From Syntrophomonas sp. (GTDB lineage Bacteria; Bacillota; Syntrophomonadia; Syntrophomonadales; Syntrophomonadaceae): 5,142 nt of DNA. This document shows positions 1-5,142 of this stretch, one piece after another. The number at the start of each line of letters is the position of its first letter. The first letter of the stretch is position 1. The notes beneath the pieces are model-generated. The model was not told the DNA's origin. It saw nothing but the letters and a program-made list of their open reading frames with translations, and searched no databases. The position numbers were made by a program, and so were the translations under genes. The stretch spans positions 1-5,142 of the forward strand of contig DLUN01000244.1 of assembly GCA_003444615.1 (NCBI GenBank), given 5' to 3'.

Positions 1-113
1 AAAACTGGCTTAGTTGAATGCGCATGAATGACGAACATCGGAAAGCCGTATGAGGGAAAACCTCACGTACGGTTTGATGAGGAGGGGCTGGTGACCCCCG
101 CCTCTCACTCTAC
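1..113 (+). mobile_element. Group II intron, 3' end (domains V and VI)
   Basis: This is the 3' part of a self-splicing retroelement whose 5' part and any reverse transcriptase/maturase gene lie left of the window. Domain V spans about 43-75. It has the catalytic AGC triad at 44-46, a lower helix pairing with CGGTTT (70-75), the two-base bulge CG at 66-67, and an upper GAGG/CCTC stem closed by a GAAAA loop at 56-60. Domain VI follows at about 76-113, with GAGG/CCTC and GGGG/CCCC paired segments. The unpaired A107, six bases before the end, fits the lariat branch point. The intron should end at C113 in CTCTAC, the usual AY-type 3' splice site. The sequence is in the sense orientation relative to hisC, so the intron would be spliced from a transcript reading toward it. 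The structural subclass cannot be fixed from this fragment. Confidence 0.9.
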
Positions 114-183
114 CGAAGGGCCAATGACAGGCTAAGGTTTTTTAAGTTTCTTAATTATCATTAACGAAGGGAAATCATAGTAA
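114..183 (+). other. 3' exon / hisC leader with weak hairpin over the RBS
   Basis: This 70-bp AT-rich spacer separates the intron 3' splice site from hisC. No convincing sigma-A promoter is visible in it, and it has no T-box antiterminator motif. An imperfect inverted repeat, TTC-TTAAT (148-155) and ATTAA-c-GAA (160-168) around the loop TATC, ends inside the GAAGGG Shine-Dalgarno (166-171), which sits 12 bases before the ATG. The stem is mostly A-U and may have no function. Confidence 0.45.
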
Positions 184-1293
184 ATGAACGATTTTGTTAA
201 GAATAGAGCCAGATCCGCTATTTTTAACTTAAAACCCTATTTCCCAGGAAAACCCATCGAAGAGGTCAAACGAGAACTGGGTCTGGACAACGTTATAAAA
301 CTAGCCTCCAATGAGAACCCACTGGGCCCTTCACCCCTAGCCCAAAAAGCAGTTGCCTCTGCAGTTAATCAGCTTCACTTCTATCCAGATAGCAACTGCT
401 ATGAACTAAAAAGAAAGCTATCTCAAAAATACGACCAGCCCGTGGATACTGTATTGGTAGGGAATGGCTCAGATGAAATTCTTAAACTCATAGCCGAAAC
501 CTTCTTAAATCCAGGTGATGAGGTTATATTACCTCAACCGACTTTTTCCGAGTACCAGTTTAGCGCCACGGTCATGGATGGAGTTTGCCTAAGTGTGCCG
601 CTGCGGGATTTTACTCTTGATTTACCAGCCATGTTAGAGGCCATTACTCAGCGAACCAAAATACTGTTCATTTGTAATCCCAACAATCCCACTGGTACCA
701 TTGTTACCCAAGAGCAGTTAGATAGGTTTATGGAAGAGATTCCCGACCACGTTCTGGTAGTATTTGATGAGGCCTATAGTGAATATGCAGACAGTAATGA
801 TTTTATTAGTGGCCTCAAATATCTACAGCAGGGTAAAAACGTGGTAGTGTGCCACACTTTTTCTAAAATTTATGGTTTGGCAGCTTTGCGGATAGGATAT
901 GCCTTTACAACAGTGGAAATAGCTGATGCTGTAAAACGCGTAACCGAACCATTTAATGTGAATCTTCTAGCTCAAAAAGCAGCCTTTGCCGCCCTGGATG
1001 ATAGTGAGCATCTCCAGGCTAGCAGAGAATTGAACTGGCAAGGCAAGGAGTATTTGTACCAGCAATTTGATGCCATGGGATTAAAATACGTTCCTACCCA
1101 GGCTAATTTTATCTTCTTGGATACCGGTAAAGATTGTCGTCAGGTTTTTCAAAGGCTTTTACAGCTGGGTGTAATTGTTCGCACCGGAGATATTTTCGGA
1201 TATCCTACCTACCTGCGGGTTACCGTGGGAACTGCGGAAGAAAACACCCGCTTCATACATTCTTTGCAGTCAGTATTGGAGAGTTTGTCTTAA
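184..1293 (+). CDS. hisC: Histidinol-phosphate / aromatic aminotransferase
   Basis: This is a PLP-dependent fold-type I (class I/II) aminotransferase of 369 residues, a normal full length for HisC. HisC converts histidinol phosphate and 2-oxoglutarate to imidazole-acetol phosphate and glutamate in the cytoplasm; several Firmicutes homologues also transaminate aromatic amino acids. The N-terminal part has the family segment LASNENPLGPSP (about 40-51). NPNNPTG lies at 165-171, the pyridine-N aspartate is D195 with Y198 in FDEAYSEY, the Schiff-base lysine is K228 in TFSKIYGLA, the phosphate-binding arginine is R236, and the substrate-carboxylate arginine is R345 in YLRVTVGT. The start is the ATG preceded by GAAGGG at 166-171. 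The stop TAA overlaps the yyaC ATG by one base, which suggests co-translation. No other his genes are visible, and iorAB follows downstream, so an aromatic-aminotransferase role is a real alternative. The family call is firm; the substrate is not. Confidence 0.93.
   Translation: MNDFVKNRARSAIFNLKPYFPGKPIEEVKRELGLDNVIKLASNENPLGPSPLAQKAVASAVNQLHFYPDSNCYELKRKLSQKYDQPVDTVLVGNGSDEILKLIAETFLNPGDEVILPQPTFSEYQFSATVMDGVCLSVPLRDFTLDLPAMLEAITQRTKILFICNPNNPTGTIVTQEQLDRFMEEIPDHVLVVFDEAYSEYADSNDFISGLKYLQQGKNVVVCHTFSKIYGLAALRIGYAFTTVEIADAVKRVTEPFNVNLLAQKAAFAALDDSEHLQASRELNWQGKEYLYQQFDAMGLKYVPTQANFIFLDTGKDCRQVFQRLLQLGVIVRTGDIFGYPTYLRVTVGTAEENTRFIHSLQSVLESLS
1278..1283 (+). promoter_or_regulatory. Ribosome binding site that fixes the yyaC start
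   Basis: GGAGAG inside the last codons of hisC stands nine bases before the ATG at 1293. It supports that start over the upstream in-frame ATG at 1134, which would add 53 residues translated from the interior of hisC. Confidence 0.7.
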
Positions 1294-1817
1294 TGATTAT
1301 TGCTGAAGGTCATTATACAGAAGAGGGCATTATAGAACGATTAGCTAATGGGCTGCATGTGATATTGTCTGAATCCAGCCGTACTCCACTGTTTTTATGC
1401 ATTGGTTCCGACCGGCATATTTTAGATAGTTTTGGACCCCTTACTGGTTCTTTGTTAAAAGATAAAATACCCCATCTAAATGTTTATGGTACTTTACAAG
1501 ATCCTCTTCATGCCCGGAATCTGGTGAGCAGTTTGCCCAGTATTTACCGGTTATATCCGGCGCGTATGGAGGTTGCCATTGATGCTTCCCTAGGAAATGA
1601 GAAAGATTTGGGGGTTATTCGGATTCGTCAGGGACCTTTGCTGCCTGGCAAAGCTATGTCAAAAAGGTTGCCCCCCCTAGGTCACATATCCATAACCGGG
1701 ATAGTGGGAACCCACTCTGATAAAAAGCACCTGCCCAGCAATTCGGGCAGCTTAAGTCCAGTATATGGTATGGCTTGGGCAGTTAGTGAAGCGGTATGGA
1801 AGTGGTATAATAGTTAA
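1293..1817 (+). CDS. yyaC: Sporulation protein YyaC (GPR-like protease fold, DUF1256)
   Basis: This 174-residue protein matches the YyaC/DUF1256 family, which is found in endospore formers and distantly related to the germination protease GPR. Recognisable blocks are CIGSDRHILDSFGPLTG (36-52), with two conserved aspartates D40 and D45; VYGTLQDPLHARNL (64-77); AIDASLG (95-101), with D97; and GPLLPGKAMSKRLPPLG (114-130). There is no signal peptide or membrane segment, so it should be cytoplasmic. The biochemical role of YyaC is poorly defined, and protease activity is inferred from the fold relationship. The ATG lies within the hisC stop (TAATG), so the two are probably translationally coupled. 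The reading frame continues open upstream, but that stretch encodes no family sequence and overlaps hisC, so the short start is preferred. Its presence is the best evidence that the host forms spores. Confidence 0.9.
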   Translation: MIIAEGHYTEEGIIERLANGLHVILSESSRTPLFLCIGSDRHILDSFGPLTGSLLKDKIPHLNVYGTLQDPLHARNLVSSLPSIYRLYPARMEVAIDASLGNEKDLGVIRIRQGPLLPGKAMSKRLPPLGHISITGIVGTHSDKKHLPSNSGSLSPVYGMAWAVSEAVWKWYNS

Positions 1818-1833
1818 TGGTCAGGACTGACCA
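1818..1833. promoter_or_regulatory. Perfect palindrome, candidate operator upstream of iorAB
   Basis: TGGTCAG-GA-CTGACCA is an exact 7+7 inverted repeat with a two-base centre, beginning directly after the yyaC stop codon. It lies 11 bases upstream of the candidate -35 box, centred about 54 bases before the predicted start of transcription, a position more typical of activator binding. The TGGTC...GACCA half-sites resemble those of some GntR/FadR-family operators, but that resemblance is only suggestive. No U tract follows, so it is unlikely to be an intrinsic terminator. Confidence 0.45.
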
Positions 1834-1844
1834 AGTAACCTGCA

Positions 1845-1873
1845 TTTACGCCATTAATCTGATATGTTATTAT
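1845..1873 (+). promoter_or_regulatory. Candidate extended -10 sigma-A promoter for iorAB
   Basis: A -35-like TTTACG (1845-1850, four of six matches to TTGACA) is separated by 17 bases from TATTAT (1868-1873, five of six matches to TATAAT). TGT immediately precedes the -10 as an extended -10 element. Transcription would start near 1880, giving a leader of about 80 bases before iorA. An inverted repeat CTGATA (1859-1864) / TATCAG (1871-1876) brackets the -10 and could be a second protein-binding site. Confidence 0.5.
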
Positions 1874-1958
1874 CAGTCTTGGGTATGCAACCCTTTCATG
1901 GTGTATCTACATTGAATATAGTCTCCTGTTGTAGTGGGGATGAGGAGGAACTTTCGAT

Positions 1959-3695
1959 ATGAAACGACTGATGATTGGTAATGAAGCTATTGCCAGAGGC
2001 GCCTACGAAGCCGGAGCCAGTGTGGCTACTGCTTATCCTGGTACACCTAGTACTGAAATAGTTAGCAACATGGCCCGTTACCAGGACGTGTATGCCGAAT
2101 GGGCCCCTAATGAAAAGGTAGCTTTGGAAGTGGGGATAGGAGCTTCCATAGGTGGAGCCCGTACCCTGGTAGCTATGAAACATGTTGGGATTAATGTAGC
2201 TGCTGACCCTTTATATACAGTAGCCTATACCGGAGTCAACGGCGGTCTGGTAATTGTATCAGCCGATGACCCGGGCATGCATTCATCCCAAAATGAACAG
2301 GATAATCGGGGTTATGGCCAATTTGCCAAGCTGCCCGTTATTGAACCATCCGATAGTCAGGAAGCCAAGGACTTTACTTCCCTGGCTTTTGATATAAGCG
2401 AAGAATTTGATACTCCCGTTATGCTGCGGGTTACTACTCGGTTGTCTCACTCCCAGACTCTGGTAGAAGAAGGGGAACCGGGAGAAAGAGTATTAAAGGA
2501 ATATAAAAAGGATGCCCCCAAATATGTAATGCTGCCTGGGTATGCCCGGGGGCGTCATGTAGAAGTGGAAAAGCGCATGGTAAAACTGGCTGAGTATGCG
2601 GAAAACACTCCCTTAAACCGTATCGAGTGGGGAGACCGCAGACTAGGCATTATCACCAGTGGAGTAGCCTACCAGTATGTGCGGGAAGCCCTGCCCGATG
2701 TGTCAGTCTTAAAACTGGGGCTGGTAAACCCCCTGCCCAAAGATTTAATCACTTCTTTTGCTGACCAGGTGGAGCGTCTGGTAGTAGTAGAAGAACTGGA
2801 ACCGGTCATTGAGCAGCAAATAAAAGCCTGGGGAATTGATGTGGAAGGAAAAGAGCTTTTTACCCTGTTAGGGGAATATAGCCCAGAAATGATTGCCCAG
2901 CGTTTGGCGGGAGCCGAGCCGGCAACTAGCAGCCAACTGGATATTCCGCCCCGGCCTCCTTTGCTGTGCCCAGGTTGCCCCCATCGCGGTGTTTTCTACA
3001 CTTTACGCAGAATGAGGGTTACAGTCATGGGCGATATAGGCTGCTATACTTTAGGAGCCCTCAGCCCCCTGGAAGCTATGGATGCCTGTGTTTGCATGGG
3101 CGCCAGCATTGGAATGGCTATGGGCATGGAAAAAGCCCGGGGTGAGGAATTTGCTGCCAAGATGGTGGCGGTTATTGGTGATTCCACCTTTGTACATTCC
3201 GGCATCACGCCTTTAATAGATACGGTATATAATCAGGGAACATCCACCGTCCTTATTCTAGATAACGACACTACCGCCATGACCGGACATCAGGATCATC
3301 CTGCTACTGGAGTGACCATTAAAAAGAGCCCCACAAAAAAACTGGATATTGAGGCTCTAGTCAGGGCTGTGGGGATAGATAATGTTCGAGTGGTTGATCC
3401 CTTGAAATTAGATGAACTAGAGGCAGCCATCCGTGAAGAGCTAGAACGACGTGAGCCATCAGTAATAATTGCCAAACGTGCCTGTGCATTAATAGATCCG
3501 ACTCCAATAACTTCTACTCTATTTGTAGACGAGGAGCTGTGCAATGGCTGTAAGGCCTGTATTCGGATTGGGTGTACCGGAATTTTCTTTAACGATGATG
3601 AGAAAAAGGCAGCCATCAATCCTAATACCTGTGTATCCTGCGGTATGTGTGTCCAGGTATGTAAGTTTGATGCCATTAAGGTTGTGGAGGGTTAG
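1959..3695 (+). CDS. iorA: Indolepyruvate:ferredoxin oxidoreductase, alpha subunit
   Basis: IorA is the thiamine-diphosphate and iron-sulfur subunit that, with IorB, converts arylpyruvates plus CoA to aryl-acetyl-CoA and CO2 while reducing ferredoxin. At 578 residues it is near the usual family length. The N-terminal pyrimidine-binding domain opens with the YPGTPSTE block (26-33) and NEKVALEVGIGAS (51-63). A transketolase-C-like domain covers about 225-320. The pyrophosphate-binding domain carries CPGCPHRG (337-344), GDIGCYTLG (358-366) and the ThDP/Mg motif GDS (407-409) with N436 in LDNDTTAMTGHQ. The C-terminus is a two-cluster ferredoxin domain with cysteines 528, 531, 534, 539 and 558, 561, 564, 568. 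The first group is spaced CX2CX2CX4C. AGGAGG (1943-1948) lies ten bases before the ATG. iorB follows after three bases, so the two form an operon. The protein should be cytoplasmic and oxygen-sensitive. Confidence 0.96.
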   Translation: MKRLMIGNEAIARGAYEAGASVATAYPGTPSTEIVSNMARYQDVYAEWAPNEKVALEVGIGASIGGARTLVAMKHVGINVAADPLYTVAYTGVNGGLVIVSADDPGMHSSQNEQDNRGYGQFAKLPVIEPSDSQEAKDFTSLAFDISEEFDTPVMLRVTTRLSHSQTLVEEGEPGERVLKEYKKDAPKYVMLPGYARGRHVEVEKRMVKLAEYAENTPLNRIEWGDRRLGIITSGVAYQYVREALPDVSVLKLGLVNPLPKDLITSFADQVERLVVVEELEPVIEQQIKAWGIDVEGKELFTLLGEYSPEMIAQRLAGAEPATSSQLDIPPRPPLLCPGCPHRGVFYTLRRMRVTVMGDIGCYTLGALSPLEAMDACVCMGASIGMAMGMEKARGEEFAAKMVAVIGDSTFVHSGITPLIDTVYNQGTSTVLILDNDTTAMTGHQDHPATGVTIKKSPTKKLDIEALVRAVGIDNVRVVDPLKLDELEAAIREELERREPSVIIAKRACALIDPTPITSTLFVDEELCNGCKACIRIGCTGIFFNDDEKKAAINPNTCVSCGMCVQVCKFDAIKVVEG

Positions 3696-3698
3696 CCA

Positions 3699-4286
3699 AT
3701 GAGCCAGATTATGAATGTATTGATTACCGGGGTTGGGGGACAGGGTACCTTGTTAGCCAGCCGCATAATTGCCCAGGTGGCTGTAGATTTAGGATATGAT
3801 GTAAAAGTTACCGAAGTGCACGGCATGGCTCAACGCGGTGGTAGCGTGGTGTCAGAAGTTCGCTATGGGGAAAAGGTGTATTCTCCTACTATACCAAAAG
3901 GTCAGGCTGACGTGCTCCTGGCTTTTGAAAAACTGGAAGCTGCCCGCTGGCTTGACTATTTGAAGCCTGACGGCATAGTGATAATAAATGATGAACGGGT
4001 AGATCCTCTGCCGGTAATGAGCGGCAAGGTGAAATACCCGGAAGATATTATTGACCGTATTTCCCAGCTTAAGCCCAAAACCACGGTAGCCGATGCTACA
4101 CAAACCGCCATAGAATGCGGCAATGTCAAAGCAGCCAACGTGGTCCTGGTAGGTATTTTAAGCAAGGTTATTGGCCTGCCACCTGAAAAAGTGGAAGAAG
4201 CCATCCGCAAATTAGTACCGCCCAAAGCCCTGGAAGTAAACCTGGCCGCTTTTCGCCGCGGAGTTGACTGGTCAGTACATCAATAG
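3699..4286 (+). CDS. iorB: Indolepyruvate:ferredoxin oxidoreductase, beta subunit
   Basis: This is the small subunit of the IorAB complex, a 195-residue member of the 2-oxoacid:acceptor oxidoreductase gamma-domain family, full length for IorB. The N-terminal Rossmann-like glycine motif GVGGQG (11-16) follows a short beta strand, and the family signature HGMAQRGGSV lies at 41-50. The SPTIPKGQADVLLAFEKLEA segment (62-81) and the C-terminal PPKALEVNLAAFRRG (174-188) are also typical. It carries no cysteine cluster, consistent with cofactors residing in IorA. GGAGGG (3686-3691), overlapping the end of iorA, is seven bases before the ATG and favours this start over the internal ATG four codons later. 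The gene ends 38 bases before a strong terminator, so it is the last gene of the transcript. Confidence 0.95.
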   Translation: MSQIMNVLITGVGGQGTLLASRIIAQVAVDLGYDVKVTEVHGMAQRGGSVVSEVRYGEKVYSPTIPKGQADVLLAFEKLEAARWLDYLKPDGIVIINDERVDPLPVMSGKVKYPEDIIDRISQLKPKTTVADATQTAIECGNVKAANVVLVGILSKVIGLPPEKVEEAIRKLVPPKALEVNLAAFRRGVDWSVHQ

Positions 4287-4324
4287 TCAAAGGTCAATAA
4301 TAAACGCTAAAACTGTAGAATCCG

Positions 4325-4354
4325 TAGCGGAAACTTTAGTTTCCGCTATTTTTT
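4325..4354 (+). terminator. Intrinsic terminator of iorAB
   Basis: A perfect 10-bp stem, TAGCGGAAAC (4325-4334) and GTTTCCGCTA (4339-4348), closes a TTTA loop and is followed directly by six Ts (4349-4354). On the opposite strand the stem has no U tract, so termination should act only on the plus-strand transcript. Confidence 0.95.
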
Positions 4355-4390
4355 ACTCAATTCCTACTCCAACACGAAATCTTCGTATCT

Positions 4391-4430
4391 ATGTCATTGC
4401 CAGCCACTAAAGGGGCGTAGCAATATATTC
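4391..4430. repeat. Probable degenerate copy of an interspersed palindromic repeat
   Basis: GTCATTGC (4393-4400) and GCAAT (4420-4424) form an ATTGC/GCAAT outer stem around GCCAC...GGGGC. From memory, this resembles the intergenic repeat GTCATTGCGAGC...GTGGCAATCTC that is scattered through many bacterial genomes. The inner stem is mismatched, as in a decayed copy. No second copy is present in the window, so this is recognition by similarity only. Confidence 0.4.
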
Positions 4431-4483
4431 TCAACTTGTAAATACTGGTAAATCGAGCGCGGAGGCCATTAAAGACACATTAA

Positions 4484-4498
4484 GCATTTAATTAATGC
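4484..4498. repeat. Small AT-rich inverted repeat
   Basis: GCATT (4484-4488) and AATGC (4494-4498) flank TAATT. The stem is only 5 bp and sits beside the minus-strand terminator. It may be chance; no function is assigned. Apart from this, the repeat remnant and the two terminators, I see no gene or motif in the gap 4287-4585. Confidence 0.25.
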
Positions 4499-4505
4499 AA
4501 TATAG

Positions 4506-4545
4506 AAAAAAGACCCTGAAGGCTTTTATTAGCCCGCAGGGTCTT
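4506..4545 (-). terminator. Intrinsic terminator of the NlpC/P60-like gene
   Basis: Read on the minus strand, AAGACCCTG (4545-4537) pairs with CAGGGTCTT (4518-4510), with an inner GGCT/AGCC stem (4534-4531 with 4524-4521). The transcript then continues into a run of six Us (4511-4506, shared with the stem foot). It lies 41 bases past the stop codon at 4586. The plus strand has no U tract after the hairpin, so it is directional. Confidence 0.88.
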
Positions 4546-4585
4546 ATGTACATACATCCTGCCAGTGCAAGTACAGTTCCACCGC

Positions 4586-5142
4586 TTAATTTTTATTAAA
4601 GATCCAAGCCCAGCCAATATAGTTCATGTCTGCGTAGTAGGAAAAATACGCTCCAGAGTCAATAGACACCGTGTCCAAGGCGTTAATGATATCTATTTCA
4701 TCTTGATTCCCAGTTTGCAGGGCTATACCTACATGGCCCCAGTTTTGAGTAGTTCCCCCAAGGGTTCCTTCCCAGTCATAAAATACGGCGGCACCCCGGG
4801 GAACAATTTTATCTCTGTTTGCCGCGGCATTGAAATTTGTCGCGGTGTTCTTGGCAGTATCCGCAAGTTTCCCGGTAAGGGTTAACCCTCCGCTCCGGTA
4901 CGCGTCCTGGACAAAACCCAAGCACCGGTACTCATAGTCCGTTCTTCCAATATTTTCTATGGCCCAGGCAATAGCACCTTCAACCCGGGGATCCCATTCC
5001 CCTTCAAATTCGGTAAAGCACCTTTCATCTGCCCAGCCGCTTTTACCATGCCCCTCTAATTTCCACCAGGTAATGCCATCTTTCTCCACCGGACCGTCTA
5101 CTACGCGCATTCCCACATAGTCATACACAATACCCACGGGCT
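4586..5142 (-). CDS. SH3b-like / NlpC-P60-like cell-wall hydrolase, 5' end missing
   Basis: The frame stays open to the right edge, so the N-terminus is outside the window. A GTG at 5137 is only an internal valine candidate and should not be taken as the start. Numbering from it, residues 1-45 resemble the end of a bacterial SH3 domain (VGMRVVDGP, WWKLEGHGKSGWADERC), usually a wall-binding module. Residues about 50-183 look like an NlpC/P60-type amidase: CLGFVQDAYRSGG places the nucleophile at C72 at a helix start, GHVGIAL supplies H135, and the strand IDIINAL supplies N152 where many members have His. Such enzymes cleave peptidoglycan stem peptides and normally act outside the cell. Signal peptide or prophage association cannot be judged. 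The gene converges on iorAB and has its own terminator. The domain call is moderately firm; the exact bond cut and the biological role are unknown. Confidence 0.75.
   Translation of the reverse strand, partial: PVGIVYDYVGMRVVDGPVEKDGITWWKLEGHGKSGWADERCFTEFEGEWDPRVEGAIAWAIENIGRTDYEYRCLGFVQDAYRSGGLTLTGKLADTAKNTATNFNAAANRDKIVPRGAAVFYDWEGTLGGTTQNWGHVGIALQTGNQDEIDIINALDTVSIDSGAYFSYYADMNYIGWAWIFNKN

Noticed and set aside
1..27. Possible last codons of the intron reverse transcriptase (frame 1 ends in TGA at 25-27)
   Set aside because: Only eight residues are visible and they match no recognisable maturase C-terminus; all three frames close nearby, as expected by chance.
114..183. T-box or his-type attenuator ahead of hisC
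   Set aside because: There is no T-box antiterminator motif, no leader peptide with His codons, and no terminator hairpin in the 70-bp spacer.
1134..1292. Upstream in-frame extension of yyaC starting at ATG 1134
   Set aside because: It is translated from the interior of hisC in another frame and resembles no YyaC N-terminus. The ATG at 1293 has a proper ribosome binding site and gives a family-like 174-residue protein.
1818..1840. Palindrome after yyaC as an intrinsic terminator
   Set aside because: As a hairpin it has at most six pairs around a GGAC loop and no U tract follows, so termination is unlikely.
1896..2183. Minus-strand open frame of 95 residues opposite the start of iorA
   Set aside because: It is low-complexity, Ser/Gly-rich translation antisense to a confidently identified gene, with no recognisable family.
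3296..3676. Minus-strand open frame of 126 residues opposite the iorA 3' half
   Set aside because: It is a Ser-rich shadow of the iorA ferredoxin region with no recognisable domain.
3852..4225. Two overlapping minus-strand frames opposite iorB
   Set aside because: Both lie wholly within iorB, overlap each other in different frames and show no family features.
4565..4885. Plus-strand frame of 106 residues opposite the NlpC/P60-like gene
   Set aside because: It is the antisense shadow of a recognisable hydrolase and lies across that gene's 3' end.

Overview
The window looks like chromosomal DNA from an anaerobic, spore-forming member of the Firmicutes (Clostridia). A YyaC-type sporulation protein, strong AGGAGG-type ribosome binding sites, U-tailed intrinsic terminators and a ferredoxin-dependent 2-oxoacid oxidoreductase all point that way. 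I cannot name the genus from the sequence alone.

Layout. Positions 1-113 are the 3' end of a bacterial group II intron (domain V, domain VI and the 3' splice site); the rest of the intron lies outside the window. A 70-bp exon-side spacer leads to hisC (184-1293, PLP-dependent histidinol-phosphate or aromatic aminotransferase), which overlaps yyaC (1293-1817, sporulation protein of the GPR-like protease fold) by one base. A 141-bp intergenic region (1818-1958) carries a perfect 7+7 palindrome and a candidate extended -10 sigma-A promoter. It precedes iorA (1959-3695) and iorB (3699-4286), the two subunits of indolepyruvate:ferredoxin oxidoreductase. A strong terminator at 4325-4354 ends iorAB. 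From the other side a minus-strand gene runs in from beyond the right edge (4586 to >5142), encoding an SH3b-like plus NlpC/P60-like cell-wall hydrolase with its own terminator at 4506-4545. The convergent gap holds the two terminators and what looks like a decayed interspersed repeat.

How the genes fit together. A HisC-type enzyme can transaminate aromatic amino acids as well as histidinol phosphate. IorAB oxidatively decarboxylates the resulting arylpyruvates to aryl-acetyl-CoA and reduces ferredoxin. The cluster is therefore compatible with fermentative degradation of Trp, Phe and Tyr, though a histidine-biosynthetic role for hisC remains equally possible. yyaC is a sporulation gene and has no evident metabolic link.

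I found no CRISPR array, tRNA, rRNA, T-box or new defence-like system. The points most worth a second look are the intron abutting hisC, the hisC-yyaC stop/start overlap, the palindromic promoter region of iorAB, and the NlpC/P60 protein with a probable Asn as third catalytic residue.
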